From Burkholderiales bacterium RIFCSPHIGHO2_12_FULL_63_20 (GTDB lineage: Bacteria; Pseudomonadota; Gammaproteobacteria; Burkholderiales; Burkholderiaceae_C): 63,287 nt of DNA. Below, piece after piece: positions 33,036-45,608 of this stretch. The translations under genes were made by a program, and so were the position numbers. Under the pieces are notes generated by a model that had not been told where the DNA came from, searched no databases, and was given only the letters and a program-made list of their open reading frames with translations. How positions within the stretch are numbered: position 1 is the first letter of the stretch; each line of letters begins with the position of its first letter. The stretch spans positions 384,907-448,193 of the forward strand of contig MESA01000034.1 in the NCBI GenBank assembly GCA_001770775.1. Direction: 5' to 3'.

Positions 33036-33686
33036 TCAACCCAGCCAGTCGATGTGGTGTCCCAGCTTGCGCGCCTTGGTGCCGAGGTAACGCTCGTTCT
33101 CGGCCTGCACCTCGCTGCGCACCGGTACCCGCTCTTCGACCCTGACCCCGTGCTTGCTGAGGGTGTCGACCTTGCGTGGGTTGTTGGTCATCAGCTTGAC
33201 CGATGACACGCCCAAAAAGTCCAGAATCTGTGCGGCCACGTCGAAGTTGCGCAGGTCGGCGGCAAAGCCCAGGTGTTCGTTGGCCTCGACGGTGTCCATG
33301 CCCTGGTCCTGCAACTGGTAGGCCCGCAGCTTGTTGGCCAGACCAATGCCACGCCCTTCCTGGCGCAGGTACACCACCACGCCACTGCCCTTCTTGCCGA
33401 TTTCGCTCATGGCGAACTGGAGTTGCGGGCCGCAATCGCAGCGCAACGAGCCAAACACGTCGCCCGTCATGCATTCGGAGTGCACACGCACCAATGCACT
33501 GCCTTTCACATCTCCCATGACCATGGCGATGTGCTCTCGCCCGGTGCCATGCTCACGGAACAGCTTCATCGTGAAGCTGCCATGCTCGGTCGGAACGCGT
33601 GCTTCAGCCTGAAACTCGACCAGGGCGGCGCTCACCGGGGTCAGGGCGTCAATCGGGGACTTCTTGTCGGAATCAGGGGTGGACAT
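33036..33686 (-). CDS. ribA: GTP cyclohydrolase II (riboflavin biosynthesis)
   Basis: 216 residues. RibA opens GTP to the first pyrimidine intermediate of riboflavin. The zinc site is in HSECMTGDVFGSLRCDCG (three Cys), followed by the GTP-binding VVYLRQEGRGIGLANKL, the catalytic-region YQLQDQGMDTVEANEHLG and the C-terminal LMTNNPRKVDTLSKHG. It is a stand-alone RibA, not fused to RibB. No FMN riboswitch is visible upstream. Confidence 0.95.
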   Translation of the reverse strand: MSTPDSDKKSPIDALTPVSAALVEFQAEARVPTEHGSFTMKLFREHGTGREHIAMVMGDVKGSALVRVHSECMTGDVFGSLRCDCGPQLQFAMSEIGKKGSGVVVYLRQEGRGIGLANKLRAYQLQDQGMDTVEANEHLGFAADLRNFDVAAQILDFLGVSSVKLMTNNPRKVDTLSKHGVRVEERVPVRSEVQAENERYLGTKARKLGHHIDWLG

Positions 33687-33767
33687 TCATTTTCCTCAGG
33701 GGCCTGCCATTTTGCCAAATGCCTGGGTGGGTCCGGGTCCGGGTCGCAAAAAGACCCGAATCCGACC

Positions 33768-36988
<3,221 letters not shown>

Positions 36989-36998
36989 GTGTGTGTCC

Positions 36999-39900
36999 TC
37001 AAGCAGTATGGGCCATGCCCAGTGCCGCCTCCATGTCCACCGCCACAATGCGGGAGACACCTTGTTCTTGCATCGTCACGCCCACCAGTTGCTCGGCCAT
37101 TTCCATCGCAATTTTGTTGTGCGAGATGAACAGGAACTGGGTGCCGCTGGACATGCTCTTGACCAGGCGCGCATAGCGCTCGGTGTTGGCGTCGTCCAGG
37201 GGCGCGTCCACCTCGTCGAGCAGGCAGAACGGCGCGGGGTTGAGTTGAAAAATCGCAAACACCAGCGCGATGGCGGTCAGCGCCTTTTCCCCACCCGACA
37301 ACAGGTGGATCGTGCTGTTTTTCTTGCCCGGCGGGTGGGCCATCACCTGCACGCCCGCGTCCAGAATTTCGTCGCCCGTCATCACCAGGCGCGCACTGCC
37401 GCCGCCAAACAGGCTGGGGAACATGCGCCCGAAATGCTCGTTGACGGTGTTGAAGGTGGCGCCCAGCAGGTCGCGCGTTTCCAGGTCGATCTTGTGGATC
37501 GCGTCTTCCAGCGTCCCGATGGCGTCGCTCAGGTCGGCCATTTGCGAGTCCAGGAAGCCCTTGCGCTCGCGGGCGGCGGTCAGCTCTTCCAGCGCGGCCA
37601 GGTTCACCGCGCCCAGGGCATTGATCTCACGCTGGATGCGGTCGATTTCGGTCTGCAGGCCATACAGCTTGATGCCGTCACGCTCGATGACTTCGGCCAG
37701 AGCGGTCAGGTCCACCTCGGCGGCGGTGAGTTGTTCCAGGAACTGGGCGCCCCCCAGCGTGGCGGCCTGCTGCTCCAGTTGCAGCTTGGTGATCTCGTCG
37801 CGCAGTGGTTGCAGGCTGCGTTCGAAGCCCATGCGCTGCTCGTCGGCCCGGCGCAGTTGTGCTGACAGGTCGTCGTAGTGCGTGCGGGCCTGGGCCAGCA
37901 GGCCTTCTTTCTCGACGCGCACCGCCAAGGCCTCGTCCAGTCCGGTGTGGGCCGAGGCATCGCTCAAACGCTCCTGCTCTTCGTGCAATTGCGCGACCGA
38001 GGCCTCGTTGAGCTGGATCTGCTGGGCCGAGGTTTCGATGCTGCGCTGCAACTCGCCCCGGCGCGAGGCCATGGCGCGGGCGCTGAACTGCGCTTCCTGG
38101 GCCTGACGCTCTTGCGCACGCGCCTGCTCGCGGGCCTGGTTGAGTTTGCGCTCGGCCTCCATCACGCCCTCTTCGAGCTGGGCGTGCTGCTCCTGCGCAT
38201 CGGCGAGACTCAGGTCCAGCTCTTCAAAGCGGGCCTCACCGGTGGCGCGGCGCTCCTGCAGCTCATCCAGCTGCGCATCGATCTCGGCCAGCTCCTCGGC
38301 GATCTGCCCGTGACGGGCCTGGGCCTGTTCGGCCTGTTGGGCCAGGCGCAAAACCTCCACCTGCAACTGGTGGGCGCGCTGCTGCACCTCGCTGGTCTGG
38401 CGACGCGTCGTGGCCAGGCGCTGTGAGGCATCGGTGTAATGCGCCTCGGCGCGGATCAGGCTGGCGCGGGCGTCTTCGGCGATCAGGGCCTGTGCCCTCA
38501 CCTGCTTGTCCAGGCTCTCGATTTCCTGCGCGCGGGCCAGCATGCCCGCCTGTTCCGAGTCCGGCGCATAGAAGCTCACCGCGAACTGGCTGACGGTGTG
38601 CCCGGCGCGGGTCATGATGACCTCGCCATGCGTGAGGCGCTGCCGGTTGGCCAGGGCTTCTTCGAGGTTGGCGGCGGTGTAAACGCCTTCAAGCCAGTCG
38701 TTCATCAGCGCCTTCAGGCTCGCGTCCTGCAGTCGCAACTGATCGGACAAGCGTGGCAGCGTGGTGTGGGTGTTTTGGATGCCAGCTTGCGGCAGGCTGT
38801 AGAACGCCAGCTTGGCCGGCGGCGCATCTTGCTCGAAGGCGCGCACGGTTTCGACGCGGCCCACTTCCAGCGCCGACAAGCGCTCACGCAAAGCCGACTC
38901 CAGCGCGTTTTCCCAGCCCGGCTCGATGTGTACCTTGCGCCATAGGCCCTGCAAGCTGTCCAGGCCATGCTTGGCCAGCCAGGGCTTGAGCTTGCCTTCG
39001 GTCTGTACCTTTTCCTGCAAGGCGCGCAATGCCTCCAGGCGCGCCGTCAGCTCGGCCTGTTTGGCCGCCTGAGCCTGGCTTTCCTGTTGCTGCGCCTTGC
39101 GGGCCTCGTCCAGCTCGGGCACCTGTTCGGTCAACTCACCCAACTGGGCTTCCGACAGGGCCAGCTCTTCCTGCACCCCTTCAAGCTGACGCTTCAGGTC
39201 CGTCAAACGGGCCTCATCGGGCGTGCCCAGCGCATGCTTTTCACTGCTCAGGCGCTCGCGGCGCAGCGTGAACTGGCGAGACTGGTCGTCGATGTTGCGC
39301 GACTCGGCGGCCAGCAACTGAATCTGTTGCTGAACCTGGCCGGCCACGCCGCGCTGGGCGTTGGCGCGCTGGGTGGCGCTGCGCACCGCATCTTCAAAGC
39401 TGGGCAGGTTGCCGGCCAGCTCTTCCGACTGCGCCGCCAGGATCTCGGCCTGCTCTTCGGCAGCCAGCATCTTCTCGGCCAGCTCTTCCAGCTCGAACTC
39501 CGCCGCCGCACGGCGTTCCAGCCACTGCTCGTTCTGCTCTTTCAGCTCGGCCAGGCGCTGCTCCACCTTCTGGCGGCCCTCAACCACATAGCGGATGCGC
39601 TCTTCCAAACGGCTGACGGCCAGGTTGGCCTCCGCCAGCTCACCCTGGGCCAGGTGCAGGGCGTCGCTGGCGGCGTAGTGGTCTTGTCGCACCTGCTCCA
39701 GCTGCGCCTCCACGCCACGCAGTTCCGCCAGGCGGGCTTCCAGCGCGTTGGTCGCCTCGGCCACCGCCACACGGATGCGGGTCTCTTCGGTGGCCGCATC
39801 GCGGTGCTTCAAGAACCACAGCTGGTGCAGCTTGAGCGTGCCCTGCTCCTGCAGCGCGTGATAGCGGGTCGCCACCTCGGCCTGCTTCTCCAGCTTGTCG

Positions 39901-40514
39901 AGGTTGTTGTTCAGCTCCCGCAGGATGTCTTCCACGCGGGTGAGGTTCTCGCGGGTATCCTTGAGGCGGTTTTCCGTCTCACGGCGGCGCTCCTTGTACT
40001 TGGAGACGCCTGCGGCCTCTTCCAGGAACAGGCGCAGCTCTTCGGGCTTGGACTCGATGATCCGGCTGATCGTGCCCTGGCCGATGATGGCGTAGGCGCG
40101 CGGCCCCAGGCCCGTGCCCAGGAACACATCCTGCACGTCGCGGCGGCGCACCGGCTGGTTGTTGATGAAGTAGCTGGAGGTGCCATCGCGCGTCAGCACC
40201 CGTTTGACGGCGATCTCGGCAAACTGGTTCCACTGGCCGCCCGCGCGCGCATCTTCGTTGCTGAACACCAACTCCACGCTGGAGCGGCTGGCCGGCTTGC
40301 GGTTGCCTGAGCCATTGAAGATCACGTCCTGCATGGACTCGCCACGCAATTCCGACGCCTTGGACTCGCCCAGCACCCAGCGCACGGCGTCCATGATGTT
40401 GGACTTGCCGCAGCCGTTCGGCCCCACCACGCCCACCAGTTGCCCGGGCAGTTGGAAGTGGGTCGGTTCAGCGAATGACTTGAAGCCAGACAGCTTGATC
40501 GAATTCAGGCGCAT
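36999..40514 (-). CDS. smc: Chromosome segregation protein SMC
   Basis: 1171 residues. N-terminal Walker A is GPNGCGKSNIMDAVRWVLGE. Two long coiled coils flank a hinge near residues 510-650 (LKPWLAKHGLDSLQGLWRKV). The C-terminal head has signature LLSGGEKALTAIALVFAIF and Walker B PFCLLDEVDAPLDDAN. It forms the ATP-driven ring that organises and segregates the chromosome. The gene is the first of the smc-zipA-ligA block and diverges from queF across a 143-base spacer. Confidence 0.97.
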   Translation of the reverse strand: MRLNSIKLSGFKSFAEPTHFQLPGQLVGVVGPNGCGKSNIMDAVRWVLGESKASELRGESMQDVIFNGSGNRKPASRSSVELVFSNEDARAGGQWNQFAEIAVKRVLTRDGTSSYFINNQPVRRRDVQDVFLGTGLGPRAYAIIGQGTISRIIESKPEELRLFLEEAAGVSKYKERRRETENRLKDTRENLTRVEDILRELNNNLDKLEKQAEVATRYHALQEQGTLKLHQLWFLKHRDAATEETRIRVAVAEATNALEARLAELRGVEAQLEQVRQDHYAASDALHLAQGELAEANLAVSRLEERIRYVVEGRQKVEQRLAELKEQNEQWLERRAAAEFELEELAEKMLAAEEQAEILAAQSEELAGNLPSFEDAVRSATQRANAQRGVAGQVQQQIQLLAAESRNIDDQSRQFTLRRERLSSEKHALGTPDEARLTDLKRQLEGVQEELALSEAQLGELTEQVPELDEARKAQQQESQAQAAKQAELTARLEALRALQEKVQTEGKLKPWLAKHGLDSLQGLWRKVHIEPGWENALESALRERLSALEVGRVETVRAFEQDAPPAKLAFYSLPQAGIQNTHTTLPRLSDQLRLQDASLKALMNDWLEGVYTAANLEEALANRQRLTHGEVIMTRAGHTVSQFAVSFYAPDSEQAGMLARAQEIESLDKQVRAQALIAEDARASLIRAEAHYTDASQRLATTRRQTSEVQQRAHQLQVEVLRLAQQAEQAQARHGQIAEELAEIDAQLDELQERRATGEARFEELDLSLADAQEQHAQLEEGVMEAERKLNQAREQARAQERQAQEAQFSARAMASRRGELQRSIETSAQQIQLNEASVAQLHEEQERLSDASAHTGLDEALAVRVEKEGLLAQARTHYDDLSAQLRRADEQRMGFERSLQPLRDEITKLQLEQQAATLGGAQFLEQLTAAEVDLTALAEVIERDGIKLYGLQTEIDRIQREINALGAVNLAALEELTAARERKGFLDSQMADLSDAIGTLEDAIHKIDLETRDLLGATFNTVNEHFGRMFPSLFGGGSARLVMTGDEILDAGVQVMAHPPGKKNSTIHLLSGGEKALTAIALVFAIFQLNPAPFCLLDEVDAPLDDANTERYARLVKSMSSGTQFLFISHNKIAMEMAEQLVGVTMQEQGVSRIVAVDMEAALGMAHTA

Positions 40515-40657
40515 GCTCGGGGCGTTCGCAGGGCAAAAGATAGACGGCTAAGTCCTTGATTTGCTTGGTAAAAGCCGCTTCGTTACGGGTAAAGACTAAC
40601 CAAAGATGATAACATCGGCGTTTTGCTGGCATCCCATTTACTGCAGAGTTGTTCACC

Positions 40658-41167
40658 ATGGCCAAGAAAGCCCCCGCCTCCACCGCCCCGACCACCCCAG
40701 CCAAGGGCAAGGCCCTCGAGGTGGGTGAACGCGCCAAGCCGGTCAACCCGCCGTCTGCGCCGTCCCGCCACCTGGACGTCTTCCCCAATCCGGCGCCCCA
40801 GCGCGACTACGTGATCCAGTTCCAGGTGCCCGAGTTCACCTGCTTCTGCCCGCTTACCGGCCAGCCTGACTTCGCGCACTTCACCATCGACTGCATCGCC
40901 GACGAGCTGTGCATCGAGCTGAAAAGCCTGAAGATGTACATGTGGAGCTACCGCAATGACGGGGCATTCCACGAAAAGGTCACCAACTCCATCCTCGACG
41001 ACATGGTCAAGGCCATTGAGCCTCGCTATCTGCGCATCACCGCCAAGTGGTATGTGCGTGGTGGCATCTACACCAACGTCGTCGTCGAACACCGCAAGAA
41101 GGGCTGGAAGCCTGCGCCCAAGGTGGACCTGCCCCAGCACAACGCCGAAACCGGTCTGTTGGGCTGA
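40658..41167 (+). CDS. queF: NADPH-dependent 7-cyano-7-deazaguanine (preQ0) reductase
   Basis: 169 residues, the short single-domain QueF type. It reduces the preQ0 nitrile to preQ1 in queuosine biosynthesis. The catalytic Cys lies in FTCFCPLTGQPDFAHF, and the NADPH-site QueF motif reads ELKSLKMYMWSYRNDGAFHE. The N-terminal 40 residues are Ala/Pro/Lys-rich and look disordered. The ATG at 40658 is chosen over an upstream in-frame TTG. No preQ1 riboswitch is recognisable upstream. Confidence 0.95.
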   Translation: MAKKAPASTAPTTPAKGKALEVGERAKPVNPPSAPSRHLDVFPNPAPQRDYVIQFQVPEFTCFCPLTGQPDFAHFTIDCIADELCIELKSLKMYMWSYRNDGAFHEKVTNSILDDMVKAIEPRYLRITAKWYVRGGIYTNVVVEHRKKGWKPAPKVDLPQHNAETGLLG

Positions 41168-41183
41168 GTCTCCGCGTTATCCC

Positions 41184-41209
41184 AGACAGCCTCCGAGCTG
41201 TCTTTTTTT
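41184..41209 (+). terminator. Intrinsic terminator after queF
   Basis: GACAGC (41185-41190) and GCTGTC (41197-41202) form a 6-bp stem, extended by an A-T pair, with a 6-base loop, followed by seven Ts (41203-41209). It separates queF from the membrane-protein gene downstream. Confidence 0.9.
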
Positions 41210-41240
41210 CTGTAGCCTTTACTGACAAGCAGGACACGCC

Positions 41241-41900
41241 ATGGACTGGGTGTTGCCCGCCGGGTTCGAGACCGCCACGATGTTCGGCGTGCTGGCCGTG
41301 GCCTTGCTGTTCAAGCCTTGGCTGCCGCTCACGCACCGCCCCCTGCAAAGCCCCTGGCTGGGCTGTGTGGCGCTGCTGCCCTTCGTCTGGTGGACCGAGC
41401 ACCTGCTGCCCAACGGCATGGCCCTGCACGTGACCGGCGCTTGCCTGCTGGTGCTCATGTTCGGCTGGCCGCTCGCCATGTGGAGCTTGCTGCCCATTGC
41501 CTTGGGCGCCAATTACATCGAGCGGCCCGTGTGGCCGGACCTGGACACCCTGGCCATCCATGTGGTGTGGATGGGCATGCTGCCGGCCACCCTGGCCCTC
41601 GGCCTGGGGTTGCTGATCCGTCGCTTGCTCCCCCACCACCTGTTCGTCTACATCCTGGGGCGGGGGTTTTTCACCACGGCGGTGTCGGTGACCCTCAGCG
41701 GTGCCCTGGCCTTGGCTTTTGGGCACAAGCCAGACACATTGCGCGGCGACGAATGGATGCTCGCCTATTGGCTGCTCGGTTGGGGAGAAGCCGTCAGTAC
41801 GGGAATGTTGACCGCCATTTTTGTGGCATTTTTGCCGGATTGGCTGCTCACTTACTCGGATGGCAGGTACTTACCCGGCGCGTCAAGCAAGGGCAAATGA
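41241..41900 (+). CDS. Multi-pass membrane protein, CbiM/ECF-permease-like
   Basis: 219 residues with about six hydrophobic helices. The block LPHHLFVYILGRGFFTTAVS and the final GWGEAVSTGMLTAIFVAFLP resemble energy-coupling-factor permeases of the CbiM/NikM superfamily. The canonical metal-binding N-terminus (an early His-rich HIPDG) is missing, so the substrate may not be Co or Ni. It stands downstream of a terminator after queF with its own start. A link with queuosine precursor uptake is conceivable from position only. Confidence 0.6.
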   Translation: MDWVLPAGFETATMFGVLAVALLFKPWLPLTHRPLQSPWLGCVALLPFVWWTEHLLPNGMALHVTGACLLVLMFGWPLAMWSLLPIALGANYIERPVWPDLDTLAIHVVWMGMLPATLALGLGLLIRRLLPHHLFVYILGRGFFTTAVSVTLSGALALAFGHKPDTLRGDEWMLAYWLLGWGEAVSTGMLTAIFVAFLPDWLLTYSDGRYLPGASSKGK

Positions 41901-41963
41901 TGTACCTTTCAGCACGTTGATGGGGCACCTTGTGATGTGGCCTGTCGGATATCTCGCAACCGC

Positions 41964-43130
41964 ATGAAAGCATTGAACTGGTTCCACGCCATCTCAGGCC
42001 CCCTGCTGGGTCGAGATTTGCGTGTGCGCCGCCATACGCTGCTGGTTCTGACGTCCTTACCCACCTACCTGGCCAGTCTTGGCATGATTTGGTATCTGGT
42101 TCACCTGAACGAGGTGAGCCATGACGTGGCCCGGGGGTTGACACTGGCCAGCATGCTCTCCTTTTTTGGGTTCATTCTGGTCGTCCGCAGCGGCTTGACC
42201 CAAGCCTGGTCCGACCCTGTTCTCACACTGCCCCACGCCATGGTGTCCTTGTTTTTGTGCGGCGCCGCATATGTGCTGCTCGGGGAACACCGGGTCAATG
42301 TGCTGGTGTTGATGGCGCAAACCATTGTGGTCGCCATGCTGCGCTTGCGACCTCGACAGGTCCTGGGACTGGGCGTGGCAGCGGCGCTCATGCTCGTGGC
42401 GGCCTTCTCTTTGGTGAACTGGCTGGACACGGGCGGCGGCGTCCTCTCCAGGGGGGCGCCCCATCTGGTGGTCGGCTGTGCGAGCTTGCTGCTGCTCTCA
42501 CTGGTGGCCAAGTGGGTCAGCGACATTCGGATCGAAATCAGCCTGCAAGCCAAAGACTTGCGCAAAGCAGTGCTCACGGTGCGTCAGATGGCCACCCTGG
42601 ACCAATTGACCGGCTTGCTGAACCGGCGCGTCATGCTCGACACGCTTGAATCCGAGCGTCAACTCGCTGAACGGCACGGCACGCAGTGGTGCGTCGCCCT
42701 CATTGATCTGGACCATTTCAAGCAGGTCAACGACCGTCACGGGCACCCCACTGGCGACGCCGTCCTTAAAGGGTTTGCCGAACTGGCACGAGCGCATCTG
42801 CGCGCGGTGGACCAAGTCGGCCGCTGGGGCGGAGAGGAATTTCTGGTGATGTTCCCCAAGACCCAACTGAACGAAGCCCACGCCTCATTGGAGCGCTTGC
42901 GCAAAGCCCTGAACGCCTGGCGGCTGCCTGACCACCCTATGTTGCAGATGAGTTTTTCTGCCGGGCTGGTGCAGGCCGAACCCGATGAGACGCTGGACCA
43001 CATGGTCGAGCGCGCCGACAAGACGATGTACCAGGCCAAGGCATCAGGGCGCAATCGATCGGTGTGGGCGCCCTTGTTCTCACCGGGTGCGGATGGCTTG
43101 GGCATCATGCCACCAGCCCTGCCGTCTTGA
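41964..43130 (+). CDS. Membrane-bound diguanylate cyclase (GGDEF) 3
   Basis: 388 residues. About six N-terminal helices (LLVLTSLPTYLASLGMIWYL, MLSFFGFILVVRSGL and others) lead to a GGDEF domain with LDQLTGLLNRRVMLDTL, ALIDLDHFKQVNDRHGH and RWGGEEF (289-293). RAVD precedes it at the inhibitory I-site spacing, so product feedback is expected. The ATG at 41964 was chosen; an in-frame GTG at 41937 is possible. The stop lies 9 bases before the next cyclase gene. Confidence 0.9.
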   Translation: MKALNWFHAISGPLLGRDLRVRRHTLLVLTSLPTYLASLGMIWYLVHLNEVSHDVARGLTLASMLSFFGFILVVRSGLTQAWSDPVLTLPHAMVSLFLCGAAYVLLGEHRVNVLVLMAQTIVVAMLRLRPRQVLGLGVAAALMLVAAFSLVNWLDTGGGVLSRGAPHLVVGCASLLLLSLVAKWVSDIRIEISLQAKDLRKAVLTVRQMATLDQLTGLLNRRVMLDTLESERQLAERHGTQWCVALIDLDHFKQVNDRHGHPTGDAVLKGFAELARAHLRAVDQVGRWGGEEFLVMFPKTQLNEAHASLERLRKALNAWRLPDHPMLQMSFSAGLVQAEPDETLDHMVERADKTMYQAKASGRNRSVWAPLFSPGADGLGIMPPALPS

Positions 43131-43139
43131 GGAGGTCGA

Positions 43140-44309
43140 ATGAGTGACTTGACTGTCGCCGAAAATGGCCCGGACCCTCTGTTGGACGCGCTGCAGCGCT
43201 GGGCGCTCGCCGTCCTGGGCCCTGATCGGCACACCCGCGGGCACACCAGCATCATCTTGCTGTGCGCCCTCATGTACGCGATCTGTTGCGGCGCGGCAGC
43301 CCATTCGGCGGCGGTGGGCATGATGCTGCCCATCGGTCCGACGTTGCTGACAGCGGTGACCTTCCCGGCACACCTCACTTTTTACATTCTGGTGCGCAGT
43401 GGTGTCACCCGACATTGGAGGGACCCCGGCCTCATGGTGCTGCAGAATCTGTATGCGCTGCTGGCCATCTCCTTTGCATATGTCACGCTAGGCCCCTCTG
43501 AGCGCGGCATGGTGCTGGTGCTCATTGCCCTGGTGATCGTGTTCGGGATGTACACGCACACGCCGAGGCTGTCGGTCATCCATGGCGTGCTGGCCATGGT
43601 GTTGCTGGGGGCCGCCATGGGCGTGTTGTCCAGTGTGGACCCGGGCTACTACCCGCCGGAACTGGAGCTGCTGCGCTTTGGGGTGATGCTAGGCAGTCTG
43701 CCCGCACTGATCTTCACAGCGTACTTGATTTCCAGCTGGCGCAATCGTCTGTCCAGTCAGCGGCGCGAACTGAAACAGGCACTCGATCAAGTCCAGCAAC
43801 TGGCGACCCGAGACGCCCTGACCGGCCTTTACAACCGCCGCCACATTCAGGAAAAGCTGGCCTACGCCGCACAACGCTACAAGCGTTATGGTGAGCGTTT
43901 CACCGTGGCTTTGATCGATTTGGATCACTTCAAGCGCATCAACGACGCGCATGGGCACCAGGTGGGCGATCAGGCTTTGATGGCCTTCGCGTCGGCAGCG
44001 TCCATGGTATTGCGTGACACCGACACTCTGGCGCGCTGGGGGGGCGAGGAGTTTCTGTTTCTCATGCCCAACACCAGCCCCCAAAAGGCCACGATTGCGC
44101 TGGACCGCGTGCGGGACGCTCTGGTGAGCATCGTGGTGTCCGAGGTCGCTCCGCAATTGAGGCTGCGTTTTTCCGCAGGACTGGCGCTGCATCAGGGCGA
44201 CGAAGGGACCGAGGGCACTCTGGAGCGTGCGGACCAGGCGCTCTACCAGGCCAAGAGTGAGGGCCGGCATCGGTCGGTGGTGGCCGCCGGTCGCGAAACG
44301 GATGGGTGA
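43140..44309 (+). CDS. Membrane-bound diguanylate cyclase (GGDEF) 4
   Basis: 389 residues, a paralogue of the preceding gene: both membrane domains carry VRSGxTxxWxDP at the third helix. A GGAGG ribosome-binding site precedes the ATG. The GGDEF domain has RDALTGLYNRRHIQEKL, ALIDLDHFKRINDAHGH and RWGGEEF starting at residue 301. RDTD lies at the I-site position, so feedback inhibition is likely. The membrane half has about six helices and no recognised ligand domain. Confidence 0.92.
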   Translation: MSDLTVAENGPDPLLDALQRWALAVLGPDRHTRGHTSIILLCALMYAICCGAAAHSAAVGMMLPIGPTLLTAVTFPAHLTFYILVRSGVTRHWRDPGLMVLQNLYALLAISFAYVTLGPSERGMVLVLIALVIVFGMYTHTPRLSVIHGVLAMVLLGAAMGVLSSVDPGYYPPELELLRFGVMLGSLPALIFTAYLISSWRNRLSSQRRELKQALDQVQQLATRDALTGLYNRRHIQEKLAYAAQRYKRYGERFTVALIDLDHFKRINDAHGHQVGDQALMAFASAASMVLRDTDTLARWGGEEFLFLMPNTSPQKATIALDRVRDALVSIVVSEVAPQLRLRFSAGLALHQGDEGTEGTLERADQALYQAKSEGRHRSVVAAGRETDG

Positions 44310-44344
44310 ACATGCCCACATGGCGTCCATCTGCCACCCTGGGC

Positions 44345-44353
44345 TGGGATAAT
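44345..44353 (+). promoter_or_regulatory. Extended -10 promoter element of dapC
   Basis: TGGGATAAT fits an extended -10 (TGn followed by GATAAT, 44348-44353). The predicted start of transcription, near 44360, is within two bases of the dapC ATG at 44362. No Shine-Dalgarno-like purine run lies between. Confidence 0.45.
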
Positions 44354-44361
44354 GCCTGCCC

Positions 44362-45591
44362 ATGAATCCCCTGCTGACCAAACTCCAGCCCTATCCCTTC
44401 GAGCGCCTGCGTCGCCTGACCGCTGGCGTGACGCCGAGTGCGGCCCATCGCCCCATCAGTCTGGGCATTGGCGAGCCCAAGCATGCCACCCCTGAATTCA
44501 TCAAAGAGGCGCTGGTCGCCGGGCTGGAGGGCCTGGCCAACTATCCGGCCACTGCAGGTGAGCCTGCGCTCCGCACTGCCTGCGCCGACTGGATGACGCG
44601 GCGCTATGGCCTGAAACTGGACCCGGCGACGCAGCTGCTACCCGTCAACGGCTCACGCGAAGCGCTGTTCGCGCTGGCGCAAACGGTGATCGACCCCTCG
44701 CAGCACCGTGAGGCGGGTGGCCCGGCCGTGGTCAGCCCCAACCCCTTCTATCAAATTTACGAGGGTGCCGCCCTGTTGGCCGGCGCCCGCGTGGTGTTCG
44801 CCAACTCCGACCCGGCTCGCAACTTCGCGGCCGACTGGTCCAGCATCTCGCAAGAGACCTGGGCCACCACGCAACTGATGTTCGTGTGCTCGCCGGGCAA
44901 CCCCACCGGAGCCGTCATGCCGCTCGAAGAGTGGGAGCGCCTGTTTGCCCTGAGCGACCGCTACGGTTTCGTGATCGCCTCTGACGAGTGCTACTCCGAA
45001 ATCTATTTCCGTGAAGGCGCCGATGCCGCACCGCTGGGTGGCTTGGAAGCCGCCGTCAAGCTTGGCCGCACCGACTACAAGAACCTGATCGCGCTCACCA
45101 GCCTGTCCAAGCGCTCCAACGTGCCGGGCCTGCGTTCCGGCTTCGTGGCCGGTGACGCCGCCATCATCAAGTCCTTCCTGCTCTACCGCACCTACCACGG
45201 CAGCGCCATGGGCCCCGCCGTGCAACGCGCGAGCATCGCGGCCTGGAACGACGAATCCCACGTCGTTGAAAACCGCGCCTTGTACCGCCAGAAGTTCGAG
45301 CGCGTCACGCCCATCCTGGCCTCGGTCATGAACGTGGCCTTGCCGGACGCCGGTTTCTACCTGTGGGCCGAGGTGCCCGAGCACATTTGTGGTGGCAGCG
45401 ACGAAGCGTTCACCTGCGAGCTGCTGGCTCAATACAATGTGGCCGTTCTGCCCGGCAGCTACCTGGCCCGCGAGGCCAACGGCATCAACCCGGGCGCGGG
45501 CCGTGTCCGCATGGCGCTGGTGGCCGGTGTCGACGAATGCGTCGAAGCCGCCGAGCGCATCAAGGCCTTCATCCAATCCCAATCTGTCTGA
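44362..45591 (+). CDS. dapC: N-succinyldiaminopimelate aminotransferase
   Basis: 409 residues, a class I/II PLP aminotransferase. Motifs include ISLGIGEPKHATPEF, the substrate-side VNGSREALFALAQTV, FVCSPGNPTGAVMPLEEW, SDECYSEIYF and the PLP lysine in ALTSLSKRSNVPGLRSGF. The family catalyses transamination of N-succinyl-2-amino-6-ketopimelate in lysine and meso-diaminopimelate synthesis. It leads dapD, pilU, dapE and prmB, which are closely spaced on the same strand, so DapC rather than ArgD is the fitting name. Confidence 0.94.
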   Translation: MNPLLTKLQPYPFERLRRLTAGVTPSAAHRPISLGIGEPKHATPEFIKEALVAGLEGLANYPATAGEPALRTACADWMTRRYGLKLDPATQLLPVNGSREALFALAQTVIDPSQHREAGGPAVVSPNPFYQIYEGAALLAGARVVFANSDPARNFAADWSSISQETWATTQLMFVCSPGNPTGAVMPLEEWERLFALSDRYGFVIASDECYSEIYFREGADAAPLGGLEAAVKLGRTDYKNLIALTSLSKRSNVPGLRSGFVAGDAAIIKSFLLYRTYHGSAMGPAVQRASIAAWNDESHVVENRALYRQKFERVTPILASVMNVALPDAGFYLWAEVPEHICGGSDEAFTCELLAQYNVAVLPGSYLAREANGINPGAGRVRMALVAGVDECVEAAERIKAFIQSQSV

Positions 45592-45608
45592 TTTCCTGAA
45601 AGATTCAC

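Noticed and set aside
33740-33758. Hairpin CGGGTC/GACCCG after ligA as a terminator
   Set aside because: The stem is only 6 bp and the leftward strand continues with GC-rich repeats rather than a T-run.
40515-40657. Possible preQ1 riboswitch upstream of queF
   Set aside because: The spacer has no recognisable C-rich pseudoknot core or A-rich tail of preQ1 aptamers, so I do not call one.
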